Assembly: GCF_001628715.1 (NCBI RefSeq)
Contig: NZ_CP011120.1
Location: forward strand, 1,178,001-1,242,000
Source of the DNA: Acetobacter oryzifermentans
Lineage (GTDB): Bacteria; Pseudomonadota; Alphaproteobacteria; Acetobacterales; Acetobacteraceae
Length of the DNA stretch: 64,000 nucleotides
Direction of reading: 5' to 3'
The notes under the pieces were generated by a model. The model was given only the letters and a program-made list of their open reading frames with translations. It ran no database searches and was not told the origin of the DNA. Below are positions 17,895-26,324 of the stretch, one piece after another; within the stretch, counting starts at the first letter, position 1; every line of letters begins with the position of its first letter. The position numbers were made by a program, and so were the translations under genes.

Positions 17895-18072
17895 GTTTTT
17901 GTATTCCTGTCGTCGGGCGGCGCTTGCGCAGGCACCGGGAACTTGACGGCCCGGAACGTGTTCCGCAGGCCTGCGTGCCTGCCGGCGCGCATCTGTGCCA
18001 CGATATGGGGGGAGTGGCAGCTTCAGGTCAAGCCGCAATACACATAACGGCCCAATATTCTACACATTAAAT

Positions 18073-18098
18073 AAGGGGGAAACCGCAGTTTCCCCCTT
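18073..18098 (-). terminator. Terminator-like hairpin of the hsp20 gene
   Basis: A perfect 11-bp stem (AAGGGGGAAAC at 18073-18083, GTTTCCCCCTT at 18088-18098) with a 4-nt loop, 40 bp after the hsp20 stop. The downstream T tract is weak. Confidence 0.65.
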
Positions 18099-18137
18099 GC
18101 TGGGCCTATATGGAATGTATTGGTAAAACTTCAGCAA

Positions 18138-18644
18138 TCAGGCGGCTGTGGCAATAGATTGCTGAGGTTGCTGCGATACCTGATTTTTCTGCTCGGTTGT
18201 AACGGCACGTTCTTCTGGCGTGGTGCTGACAGTTTTAACAGGAATACGGCGCGGCTTAAGCGCTTCAGGAATAATCTGCTGCACCGTAATGCGCAAAAGC
18301 CCGTTATTCATTTCTGCGCCTGTTACTTCAACATGGTCCGCCAGTGCAAAGCGGCGTTCAAACGCACGGCGGGCAATGCCTCGGTGCAGGATTTCTCCTT
18401 CATCCTGCGGAGCATTAACGCGGCCAGATACAACAAGCGTGTTATCCTGCACCACCAGTTCTATATCTTCCGGCCCAAAGCCAGCTATGGCCATGGTAAG
18501 TGTGTAGCTATCACTTCCCGTTTTGGCGATATCGTAGGGCGGAAAGCTGGAGTTGCCCGGTGAGCGGGCCGCAGAATCCATAACCTGTGCAAGGCGGTCA
18601 AAGCCAATTGCCGTGCGAAATAGCGGTGTAAAATCGTAACTCAT
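18138..18644 (-). CDS. Small heat-shock protein Hsp20 (IbpA-like)
   Basis: This 168-residue holdase chaperone begins SYDFTPLFRTAIGFDRL like IbpA and has an alpha-crystallin domain (YTLTMAIAGFGPEDIELVVQDN, then RRAFERRFALADHVEV) and the closing GLLRI, followed by a Gln/Ser-rich tail with an IPV-like RIPV. ATG 18644 is set by AGGAGG 7 nt upstream. That ribosome binding site is masked in a predicted ROSE hairpin, so translation should be turned on by heat. Confidence 0.95.
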   Translation of the reverse strand: MSYDFTPLFRTAIGFDRLAQVMDSAARSPGNSSFPPYDIAKTGSDSYTLTMAIAGFGPEDIELVVQDNTLVVSGRVNAPQDEGEILHRGIARRAFERRFALADHVEVTGAEMNNGLLRITVQQIIPEALKPRRIPVKTVSTTPEERAVTTEQKNQVSQQPQQSIATAA

Positions 18645-18649
18645 GTAAG

Positions 18650-18715
18650 AACCTCCTCGTTCAGCAAGGTTCTGCCGGTTTTGCCAAGACCCCCGAAGGC
18701 AATCGTGCCCGGCAG
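18650..18715 (-). promoter_or_regulatory. ROSE-type RNA thermometer in the hsp20 5' UTR
   Basis: In the minus-strand leader, AACCTTGCT (18671-18663) can pair with AGGAGGTT (18657-18650), leaving the G of TTGCT opposite the Shine-Dalgarno. This is the UYGCU-versus-AGGAGG signature of ROSE elements, which sit before hsp20 genes in alphaproteobacteria. Just 5' is a longer stem, CTGCCGG (18715-18709) with CCGGCAG (18678-18672), enclosing TTGCC/GGCAA. Rising temperature would melt the last hairpin. The pairing is read from sequence; thermometer function is inferred from the family. Confidence 0.8.
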
Positions 18716-18767
18716 CGTTTTTTGGCGGAAACCCCATATGCGGGCATTTCCTTACCCCTGAACGTGG

Positions 18768-18802
18768 AAAGCCCCGCGCTCTTTTTCAAGAGGCGGGGCT
18801 TT
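18768..18802 (-). terminator. Terminator of rpmE
   Basis: A perfect 10-bp stem (AAAGCCCCGC at 18768-18777, GCGGGGCTTT at 18793-18802) lies between rpmE and the hsp20 leader. Confidence 0.75.
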
Positions 18803-18827
18803 TCTGCATACGCAAAGAACTGAAAAA

Positions 18828-19058
18828 TCAGCCTTTTTTGCGGGTGCCAATACCAGCAAAACGCTTGTTGAACTTGGCAACCTGGCCCCCGGTATCCAGC
18901 ATACGCTGCACGCCTGTCCAAGCTGGGTGAGACTTGGGGTCAACGTCCAGACGGAGCGTGTCGCCAGCCTTACCATAGCAGGAGTTCGTCTTGAATTCCG
19001 TGCCGTCAGTCATGACAACATTGATTTCGTGATAATCGGGGTGAATGCCGGGTTTCAT
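18828..19058 (-). CDS. rpmE: 50S ribosomal protein L31
   Basis: The 76-residue protein starts [20 protein letters not shown], the L31 signature, and ends in a basic GTRKKG tail. It has a single Cys (SCYG) and no CxxC pair, so it appears to be the zinc-free form. ATG 19058 fits the family; an upstream in-frame start at 19109 would add 17 unrelated residues. Confidence 0.96.
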   Translation of the reverse strand: MKPGIHPDYHEINVVMTDGTEFKTNSCYGKAGDTLRLDVDPKSHPAWTGVQRMLDTGGQVAKFNKRFAGIGTRKKG

Positions 19059-19120
19059 GAAACTGGTTCTTTCGTTACAGCAGAAAGGGCCCGATACCGA
19101 CCGGGCCAAGATTGCCGTGC

Positions 19121-19149
19121 ATATAAACGAAATGCGTATGCTGGATCAA
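19121..19149 (-). promoter_or_regulatory. Candidate rpmE promoter
   Basis: On the minus strand TTGATC (19149-19144) is followed after about 16-17 bp by TTTATAT (19127-19121), a fair sigma-70 pair about 60 bp before the rpmE start. Confidence 0.4.
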
Positions 19150-19346
19150 CCGTTCATTTGCCTTGTTGGGCATGATAATGAAGTGAAGCATATAAAGGGC
19201 AAATAACAGCGTTTGTGCAGCATTTGTGTTACAGAATACCTTAAATATTAAGAAAAATGTGTCAATCTTGATACAGGGGCTTGAGGAAAAAGCAGTAAAA
19301 CGGCTACCTCTGGGCGGATTTTTCAGTATTAAACAGGAATTTTTGT

Positions 19347-19826
19347 ATGGCTGACCTTAAATCTCACGTCCATGCCCCAGGTTGGGTGGGCGAGTTCCGG
19401 GCGTTCATCATGCGCGGCAACGTTGTTGATCTGGCTGTTGGTGTTATTATTGGTGCTGCGTTTACATCCATTGTGAACAGCCTGGTAAAAGACATCTTCA
19501 ACCCATTGATTGGTCTGCTTATCGGCGGGATTGATTTTTCCAACCTGTTCATCACGCTTAAGGGCCCGCATCTGGCAACTCTGGCAGAAGCCCAGAAAGC
19601 AGGTGCTGTTACACTGAACCTTGGCTTGTTCCTGAACGCCGTTATCCAGTTCCTGATTGTAGCCATGGCTATTTTCTGGATGGTTAAAGCCCTGACACGC
19701 TTGCATGTGCGTGAAGATGAAGAACCCAAGGCACCGCCGCCGCCATCCAAAACCGAAGTTCTACTTGAGCAGATTCGTGATGAACTGGCAGCCAACAATA
19801 AAGATCAGGCACCGCATCAGGGCTAA
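19347..19826 (+). CDS. mscL: Large-conductance mechanosensitive channel MscL
   Basis: MscL opens at high membrane tension to release osmolytes. The 159-residue protein has an amphipathic start (GWVGEFRAFIMRGNVVDLAVGV), TM1 GVIIGAAFTSIVNSLVKDIF and TM2 LNAVIQFLIVAMAIFWMVKAL, then a charged C-terminal helix bundle (VLLEQIRDELAA). Pro-rich PPPPS separates TM2 and the bundle. It is slightly longer than the usual 136-150. About 290 bp upstream, back to rpmE, contains no other gene. Confidence 0.96.
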   Translation: MADLKSHVHAPGWVGEFRAFIMRGNVVDLAVGVIIGAAFTSIVNSLVKDIFNPLIGLLIGGIDFSNLFITLKGPHLATLAEAQKAGAVTLNLGLFLNAVIQFLIVAMAIFWMVKALTRLHVREDEEPKAPPPPSKTEVLLEQIRDELAANNKDQAPHQG

Positions 19827-19893
19827 TACGCCTTATGCCCGCCACCATTGGCTTAAAATGGTAGCTGTGTGATCTGTTCCCGGAAAGTGGGAT

Positions 19894-20316
19894 ATGGGAT
19901 ATGCTTCTTATATGAAGCGCTCCCGATCCGGCTTTCCGGTTTTTTTTCGTTCAGCAATAGGTGTTCTGGCCATTTTAGGGCTGGCAGGGTGCCAAAGCTC
20001 ACGCGGGCTGAAGGTGCAGGAAACACCGCGCACATTGCTGTACAGTTACGTCATAGCCAATGGTATGGCGCGCGGGCGGATAATGACAGAAGATCTGCCA
20101 CCTGCCCAAGTCTTCAATATTATTACAACAGACAGAAACGCGCTTTTGGCTATTCTGGCGTTTCGGGATAAACCAACCCGGCGCAGGCTGCGGAAGGCAG
20201 GCCAGAAGGTGGAAGATTTTATTGGCGCGGTGGAACAACCCACGCAGCCTCTTTCTCCTGCATTGTCTGGCGCCATTCTTTTACCACCACCACCAACATC
20301 CGGTTTCATGCGCTAG
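19894..20316 (+). CDS. Putative lipoprotein of unknown function
   Basis: A 140-residue protein with basic residues, a hydrophobic segment (AIGVLAILGLAGC) and a lipobox ending at Cys33. The mature part has a helical, Arg/Lys-rich centre (LLAILAFRDKPTRRRLRKAG) and a Pro-rich end. I do not recognise the family. ATG 19912, six codons in, is an alternative start; GTGGG upstream slightly favours 19894. It is convergent with secF and shares a terminator. Confidence 0.65.
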   Translation: MGYASYMKRSRSGFPVFFRSAIGVLAILGLAGCQSSRGLKVQETPRTLLYSYVIANGMARGRIMTEDLPPAQVFNIITTDRNALLAILAFRDKPTRRRLRKAGQKVEDFIGAVEQPTQPLSPALSGAILLPPPPTSGFMR

Positions 20317-20322
20317 ACATAA

Positions 20323-20358
20323 AAAAACGGAGCAGGGTGCATAACCCGCTCCGTTTTT
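20323..20358. terminator. Bidirectional terminator between the lipoprotein gene and secF
   Basis: AAAAACGGAGC (20323-20333) pairs with GCTCCGTTTTT (20348-20358), with GGGT/ACCC extending the stem inside; T runs face both ways. Confidence 0.9.
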
Positions 20359-20387
20359 GTTGGCTTATTGTTGCAAGGAAAAGCGTA

Positions 20388-21338
20388 TCAGCTTTTCTGC
20401 TGCGCCGGGGCTGGGCCAGCCTTGGCACCACGTTTTAGTCTGCCTTCTCCCATAAACAGCAGCAGCGGCGCTGCAATGAAGATGGAGGAGGAAGTACCCA
20501 CCACAATGCCGAACAACATGGTCCATGCAAAACCGGAAAGCGTAGCGCCGCCCCATAGCGCCAGCGGAAGAGCTGCCAAAAACACGGTGGAGGATGTGCC
20601 CAAAGTACGATTCAGCGTTTCGTTAATGGAAAGGTTGATCAGTTCCATCAGGGGCATGGTGCGATATTTGCGCAGGTTTTCACGCACGCGGTCATACACC
20701 ACCACCTTATCATTGGTGGAATAGCCCAGAATGGTCAGAATGGCGGCCACCATCACAAGGTCAAATTCAAAACCCGTGATAACCAGAAAGCCCATGGTTT
20801 TGGTCAGGTCCAGAACCAGCGTGATCACGGCGCTAAGGGCAAATTCCCACTCAAAGCGGAACCAGATGTAAACCAGAATCATGGCCAAGCTGAGCCCAAG
20901 GGCCAGCATACCATTGCGGAACAGCTCGGCCGAAACAGAAGCGCCAACCGCATCAGCCCGCAAAATGGTGGTGCCGGGCTGTGCATCTGTAACCGCGCGG
21001 CGCACAGTGTCCACCACAGCATCTGTATTCTGGTCATCTCCGGCATCTAGGCGGATCAACACATCATCGGGTGCGCCAAATGCCTGTAGCGATGCGTGGG
21101 AGATATGCTGTGCCGCCAGCGCCGTACGCAGCTTGGCAAAATCTGCCGGGCCGCTGGTTTTGGCTTCCACCACAATGCCACCTCTAAAATCCAGCCCCAG
21201 CGTAAGGCCGGGGTGGAAGAACAGAATAATAGAGGCAATGGAAAGCACGGCCGAGACAATAAGCCCCATGTACCGGCCACGCATGAAGTTGATATGCGTG
21301 TCTTTGCGCACAAAACGCAGAAGAGGACGTCCGAACAT
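20388..21338 (-). CDS. secF: Protein translocase subunit SecF
   Basis: SecF works with SecD and the proton-motive force to pull exported proteins through SecYEG. The 316-residue protein has TM1 (GLIVSAVLSIASIILFF), a LGLDFRGG motif, a small periplasmic domain and five C-terminal helices with GYSTNDKVVVYDRVREN, the conserved SecF segment. It follows secD by only about 12 nt, so the two are one operon. No yajC is seen here. Confidence 0.97.
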   Translation of the reverse strand: MFGRPLLRFVRKDTHINFMRGRYMGLIVSAVLSIASIILFFHPGLTLGLDFRGGIVVEAKTSGPADFAKLRTALAAQHISHASLQAFGAPDDVLIRLDAGDDQNTDAVVDTVRRAVTDAQPGTTILRADAVGASVSAELFRNGMLALGLSLAMILVYIWFRFEWEFALSAVITLVLDLTKTMGFLVITGFEFDLVMVAAILTILGYSTNDKVVVYDRVRENLRKYRTMPLMELINLSINETLNRTLGTSSTVFLAALPLALWGGATLSGFAWTMLFGIVVGTSSSIFIAAPLLLFMGEGRLKRGAKAGPAPAQQKS

Positions 21339-21350
21339 AATGGCCTCGCT

Positions 21351-22910
21351 TCAGACAGGCAGGCTGGCAGGGCGCGTACGCGCATACCAGCGGGCCATAA
21401 GCATGCGGGAAAGCAGCAGGGTGGTGAACAGCGTGGTGGCAATACCAATGGTAATGGTTAGCGCAAAGCCACGCACCGGCCCGGTGCCAAATACAAACAG
21501 CATGACATGGGCCAAAAAGGCCGTGGCATTACTATCTACAATGGTGGAGGTGGCGCGTTCAAACCCGGTTTGCATGGCAGCCAAAGGGGTGCGGCCACGG
21601 GCTACTTCTTCACGTATGCGTTCGTTAATCAGAATATTGGCGTCCACCGCCATACCCAAGGTCAGCAGCATACCCGCCATACCCGGCAGTGTAAGTGTGG
21701 CTTCGAACAGAGAGAGAATGGCAACCATCAGCACAAGGTTGGCCAGCAGGGCGATATCTGCGTACCAGCCAAAGCGGCCATAAAACAGCACCATAAAAAC
21801 CACAACCAGCAGGAAGCCAACGCCAAGGCTGAGAATACCGGCCCGAATGGAATCGGCCCCAAGAGATGGCCCGATGCTGCGCTGTTCCACCACGCTTAAG
21901 GGTGCGGGCAGTGCGCCAGCGCGGAGCATAAGTGCCAGATCCGTGGCTTTCTGGGCATCAAATCCGCCCGTAATCTGCCCGTTACCGCCCGTAATGGGGG
22001 TGCGGATAACGGGGGCTTCAATCACCTTGTTATCCAGAACAATGGCGAAGCGTTTGCCAACATTGGTTTGCGTAACAGATGAGAAAGCGCGCGTGCCCAC
22101 TGAATCGAATGAGAAGCTGACAGCCCACTCGCCTGTTTGCTGGTCAATCACTGCGCCTGCGTTGGTCAGGTCTGTGCCATCCACATCCACATGGTCAAAA
22201 ACTGGCAGGGGGCCGCCTTCCGCCGGGTTAGCCATGGGCACAAGGCTCACACCCGGGGGGGCATAGGTGGCATGCAGCGGGTTAGAATCTACCAGCCGGA
22301 AGGTCATTTTGGCCGTGGTGCCAAGCAGCGCTTTAATCCGTTCTGGATCACTGATGCCGGGCAGCTCTACCACAATCCGATCATCGCCCTGACGGGTGAT
22401 TTCGGGGTCAACCGCGCCCGTGCCATCAATACGCCGACGCACAATCTCGATAGACTGTGTCACAGCCTCCCGCGCGCGGGCCTTAATGGCATCTGCAGAA
22501 AGCACCAGAGCGATTGTGCCGTCATCCTGCTTTTTAACGCTGAATTCATTGGGCACAACGCGGGGTAGCTTGTCCAGCGTAGCAACATCCCTATCTGCTT
22601 CAGCCGTATCACGCGGTTGGAAGGAGACGGTGTTTTTGTCGGCATTCACGTTGATGTTCTGATAACCGAGCTGAGATTTCAGCAGGGCATCACGCGTGTT
22701 TTCTACCAAGGTCTGGAGCCTGTCGTGCGTGAGGCTTTTAAGGTCAACCTGCATCAGCAGGTAAGACCCGCCCCGCAAATCTAACCCCAGATGGATTTGA
22801 CGCCATGGTATGGAAGGGAAAGGCTTGCGCATACCGTTGGGTAGGCACAGCAGCAGGCCCAACAGGCACACGCCCAGCACCGAGGCCAGTTTGAGGCGGC
22901 TGTAATACAT
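21351..22910 (-). CDS. secD: Protein translocase subunit SecD
   Basis: The 519-residue protein has TM1 near residues 8-24, the HLGLDLRGGSYLL motif, a large periplasmic region (P1 with RQGDDRIVVELPGI) and a C-terminal membrane bundle with GMAVDANILINERIREE. These are SecD hallmarks. ATG 22910 is chosen over GTG 22916 because AGG sits five bases before the ATG. It is the first gene of secDF. The 240 bp to the divergent oxidoreductase gene holds their promoters and no recognisable gene. Confidence 0.97.
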   Translation of the reverse strand: MYYSRLKLASVLGVCLLGLLLCLPNGMRKPFPSIPWRQIHLGLDLRGGSYLLMQVDLKSLTHDRLQTLVENTRDALLKSQLGYQNINVNADKNTVSFQPRDTAEADRDVATLDKLPRVVPNEFSVKKQDDGTIALVLSADAIKARAREAVTQSIEIVRRRIDGTGAVDPEITRQGDDRIVVELPGISDPERIKALLGTTAKMTFRLVDSNPLHATYAPPGVSLVPMANPAEGGPLPVFDHVDVDGTDLTNAGAVIDQQTGEWAVSFSFDSVGTRAFSSVTQTNVGKRFAIVLDNKVIEAPVIRTPITGGNGQITGGFDAQKATDLALMLRAGALPAPLSVVEQRSIGPSLGADSIRAGILSLGVGFLLVVVFMVLFYGRFGWYADIALLANLVLMVAILSLFEATLTLPGMAGMLLTLGMAVDANILINERIREEVARGRTPLAAMQTGFERATSTIVDSNATAFLAHVMLFVFGTGPVRGFALTITIGIATTLFTTLLLSRMLMARWYARTRPASLPV

Positions 22911-23150
22911 TCTCACCTGATCGCTTGCAGTTTTCTTGCCGGGAACATGCCGCCCCGGCAGGCGGGATGCAACCGTTGTGCTGCATTATTCGCGTTTCAT
23001 ACCTGTTGTATGGCCGCCACACCAAGATGTACGTGGCCAAACTGCATCAGTTTGCGGCAAGGCTGCCTGTTGTTGAGGGCGCTTGCATTCGGCTACGGGG
23101 GTGCTACGCCTGCATGCAGTCTTGTAGGGCACAAAAAGAAGGCGGATTTC

Positions 23151-24131
23151 ATGGCTGAAACACTTAAGGTTGGCGTAATTGGAGCCGGACATTTCGGACG
23201 TTTTCATGCCTTGAAAGTGCGCCATGTTGCGCGGGAAACGCTGGTGGGGCTGTTTGATCCCGATAACAAGCGCGCGGCCTTGGTAGCAAAAGAAGCCGGA
23301 TGCCCCGTTATGCAGGATGTTGATACCCTACTGGCAGCGTGTGATGCCGTGGTTGTGGCTGCTCCAGCAGAATTTCATTTTGAACTGGCAGTGCAAGCGC
23401 TGCGTGCGGGCAAGCATGTGTTGGTGGAAAAGCCCATAGCCGCCACGCTGGAACAGGCAGATTTTCTGGTTACTCTGGCGCATGAAAGCGGGCTGGTCTG
23501 TCAGGTTGGGCACCTGCTGCGTTATTCTGCCGAGCACGATGCCATTACCCAGCGTATCACCCGCCCTCTTTATATAGAGGCCACACGCATTGCCCCCTAC
23601 AAGCCGCGCGGCACGGATGTATCCGTTATTCTGGATCTGATGATCCATGATTTGGATCTGGTTCTGGCTATTGTAGATAGCCCTATTGCGCAGGTGGATG
23701 CCTTGGGTGCGGCGGTAAGCTCTGCTCATGAAGATATTGCCAATGCGCGTGTGCGGTTTGAAAACGGCTGTGTGGCCACCATAACCGCCAGCCGCATCTC
23801 GCTAAAAACGGAACGGCGCATGCGCCTGTTTTCTGAGGAAGGCTACTTGTCCGCCGATTTTGTAAAACGGGAACTGACAATGATTGGCCGTGATCGGGGC
23901 CTTCCCTTACCGGGTACAGGCGGATTCCGGCGCGAGCACATCACGTGGAAAGAGCATGATTCGCTTATGGCTGAACACGAAGCTTTTGTTGCTGCGTGTC
24001 TGGATGGTGCCCCTGTGGTGGTGGACGCAAATGCCGGTCGGCGCGCTCTGGCGGCAGCTCTGGCCGTGGCAGATGGTATTGCCGAATCTCGCCGCCGGAT
24101 GGAGCTTTCCGGACTGATTCAGGCCGAATAA
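23151..24131 (+). CDS. Gfo/Idh/MocA-family NAD(P)-dependent oxidoreductase
   Basis: The 326-residue protein has a Rossmann N-terminus (GVIGAGHFGRFHALK), the family EKPIA motif with its Lys near residue 92, and a C-terminal alpha/beta domain with DLMIHDLDLVLA (catalytic-type Asp and His). Family members oxidise or reduce sugars and cyclitols. Similar genes lie near lipid A genes in other alphaproteobacteria, but no such neighbours are here, so the substrate is unknown. ATG 23151 follows GAAGG; an open frame extends upstream to 22947 but has no family similarity. Confidence 0.88.
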   Translation: MAETLKVGVIGAGHFGRFHALKVRHVARETLVGLFDPDNKRAALVAKEAGCPVMQDVDTLLAACDAVVVAAPAEFHFELAVQALRAGKHVLVEKPIAATLEQADFLVTLAHESGLVCQVGHLLRYSAEHDAITQRITRPLYIEATRIAPYKPRGTDVSVILDLMIHDLDLVLAIVDSPIAQVDALGAAVSSAHEDIANARVRFENGCVATITASRISLKTERRMRLFSEEGYLSADFVKRELTMIGRDRGLPLPGTGGFRREHITWKEHDSLMAEHEAFVAACLDGAPVVVDANAGRRALAAALAVADGIAESRRRMELSGLIQAE

Positions 24132-24210
24132 AAAAGCACCCCACAGAAGCGGGAGAAAACCGCCACTTTCAAAATTTCAAGCCCCTTTTTCTGGCTTTCT
24201 GTGCAAAAAT

Positions 24211-24258
24211 TCACTAGATATAGGGGGCAAGATAGAGCACAAGCACGAGATATGGTGC
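24211..24258 (+). promoter_or_regulatory. Tandem NrdR-box-like operators upstream of nrdAB
   Basis: Two 16-bp sites, TCACTAGATATAGGGG (24211-24226) and GCACGAGATATGGTGC (24243-24258), fit the NrdR pattern CAC-N-A-N-ATAT-N-G-N-G. Their 16-bp spacing places them about three helical turns apart, as in known NrdR pairs. NrdR represses ribonucleotide reductase genes when dATP/ATP levels are high. Read by eye; not scored with a matrix. Confidence 0.7.
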
Positions 24259-24319
24259 GGAGGCAAAGCCCCCCATCCGACCCCAAAATTGACGCAGAAA
24301 ATAGCGGAGTAACCCAGCC

Positions 24320-26251
24320 ATGACCCTGATTGACGTACAGGAAAATGACATTCGTCGTTCCTCGTCCGGGGGGGCAGAAGCCGGGGAACCCGATCTGTTC
24401 AACGCTGGCAAGATGGAAGATATGGTGCAGTTGCCCGGCCACCACCAAGTGCGGGTAGATCGCTCTCGTGATGCGTTGCTCACACCTTTTGGCAAGGCCA
24501 CGCTGGATAACCGTTACCTTTTGCCGGATGAAGGGTATCAGGATCTGTTTGGCCGTGTGGCCTCGTATTACGGGGCAGATGCAGCCCATGCCCAGCGCAT
24601 TTATGATTACATCAGTAAGCACTGGTTCATGCCAGCAACGCCCGTTCTGTCTAACGGCGGAACATCACGCGGGCTGCCTATTTCGTGCTTTCTGAACGAA
24701 GCCAGCGATAGCCTGAAGGGCATTGTTGATCTGTGGAATGAGAACGTCTGGCTGGCCAGTAAGGGCGGCGGCATTGGTTCCTATTGGGGTAATCTGCGCT
24801 CCATTGGTGAAAATGTTGGCCGCAATGGCAAAACATCCGGCGTTATTCCGTTTATCCGCGTGATGGATAGCCTCACACTGGCTATTTCTCAGGGCTCTTT
24901 GCGCCGCGGGTCTGCTGCGGTGTATCTGCCCGTCTGGCACCCAGAAATTGAAGAATTTATCGAACTGCGTCGCCCCACTGGGGGAGATCCCAACCGTAAG
25001 GCGCTGAACCTGCATCATGGTGTGCTGGTGTCAGACGCCTTTATGCGGGCTGTGGAAAGCGATGATGAATGGGCGCTGATCTCCCCTAAAGATAGCAGTG
25101 TTATCCGTAAGATTTCTGCCCGTGGGTTGTGGATACGTATTCTTACGGCCCGCATGGAGCAAGGTGAGCCCTACATTGTTTACTCCGACCATGTGAACAA
25201 TGCGCGTCCGGAACACCACAAGTTAGCTGGGCTAGAAGTCAAAACCTCCAACCTGTGTTCCGAAATTACGCTGCCAACCGGGATCGATCATCACGGTAAG
25301 GCACGTACGGCTGTATGCTGTCTTTCTTCCCTGAATCTGGAAACATGGGATGAGTGGAAGGATAACCCGCAGTTTATTGAGGACGTGATGCTGTTCCTTG
25401 ATAATGTGCTGCAGGACTTTATAGACCGTGCGCCAGAAGATATGCACCGCGCCAAATATGCGGCCATGCGTGAACGCTCTGTTGGGCTTGGTGTTATGGG
25501 CTTCCACACCTTCCTGCAAAGCCGCAATGTGCCGTTTGAAAGTGTGATAGCAAAGGTCTGGAACCGTAAGATTTTCAAGCATATTCGTGAGCAGGCAGAT
25601 GCAGCATCCCGCAAGTTGGCGGAACTGCGCGGCCCATGCCCGGATGCTGAAGAATACGGCGTTATGGAACGCTTTTCTAACAAGATGGCTATTGCGCCTA
25701 CGGCGTCCATTTCCATTATTGCGGGGAACGCCAGCCCTGGCATTGAGCCAATTGCGGCCAATGTGTTCTTGCAGAAAACGCTTTCCGGCTCCTTTACCGT
25801 ACGTAACCGGCATTTGCAGAAGCTGCTGGAGGAAAAAGGGCAGGATACGCCGGAGGTGTGGTCTTCCATTACCACCAGCAAAGGCAGCGTGCAGCATCTG
25901 GATTTTTTGACCCAGCAGGAAAAGGACGTGTTCAAAACCGCGTTCGAACTGGATCAGCGTTGGATCGTGGAGCATGCGGCAGATCGCCAGCCGTTTATCT
26001 GTCAGGCACAGTCCGTCAATCTGTTCCTTCCGGCCGATGTGCATAAGCGGGATCTGCACCAGATCCACTACATGGCTTGGAAAAAGGGCCTGAAATCTTT
26101 GTATTATTGCCGCAGCCTGTCTATCCAGCGTGCAGATACAGTGAGCAATGTTCTGGCCAAGAATGATGTGATGAATGTGGATTCATCCCAAGCATCGTCA
26201 GGTTCTGCATCAAGCGGGAATGACTACGAAGAATGCTTGGCCTGTCAGTAA
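24320..26251 (+). CDS. nrdA: Ribonucleoside-diphosphate reductase, alpha subunit (class I)
   Basis: The alpha subunit reduces ribonucleotides to deoxyribonucleotides. The 643-residue protein has the catalytic barrel with SNGGTSRGLPISCFL, KTSNLCSEITLP (active-site Cys), APTASISIIAGNASPGIEP and SLYYCRSLSIQ, and ends EECLACQ with the redox Cys pair. It lacks an N-terminal ATP cone, which explains why it is shorter than E. coli NrdA (761), and suggests no dATP activity switch, making NrdR control more important. It is followed 73 bp later by nrdB. Confidence 0.95.
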   Translation: MTLIDVQENDIRRSSSGGAEAGEPDLFNAGKMEDMVQLPGHHQVRVDRSRDALLTPFGKATLDNRYLLPDEGYQDLFGRVASYYGADAAHAQRIYDYISKHWFMPATPVLSNGGTSRGLPISCFLNEASDSLKGIVDLWNENVWLASKGGGIGSYWGNLRSIGENVGRNGKTSGVIPFIRVMDSLTLAISQGSLRRGSAAVYLPVWHPEIEEFIELRRPTGGDPNRKALNLHHGVLVSDAFMRAVESDDEWALISPKDSSVIRKISARGLWIRILTARMEQGEPYIVYSDHVNNARPEHHKLAGLEVKTSNLCSEITLPTGIDHHGKARTAVCCLSSLNLETWDEWKDNPQFIEDVMLFLDNVLQDFIDRAPEDMHRAKYAAMRERSVGLGVMGFHTFLQSRNVPFESVIAKVWNRKIFKHIREQADAASRKLAELRGPCPDAEEYGVMERFSNKMAIAPTASISIIAGNASPGIEPIAANVFLQKTLSGSFTVRNRHLQKLLEEKGQDTPEVWSSITTSKGSVQHLDFLTQQEKDVFKTAFELDQRWIVEHAADRQPFICQAQSVNLFLPADVHKRDLHQIHYMAWKKGLKSLYYCRSLSIQRADTVSNVLAKNDVMNVDSSQASSGSASSGNDYEECLACQ

Positions 26252-26324
26252 GCATTGGCTACTAACAATTTGTTTATAAAAGAAATATGACGGCATCCTG
26301 CGTGTTGCCGTTAAGGGAGGCAGC

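Noticed and set aside
22947..23150. An N-terminal extension of the Gfo/Idh/MocA gene
   Set aside because: The Rossmann motif begins only after ATG 23151, which has a GAAGG site; the upstream part is Cys-rich and unlike the family.
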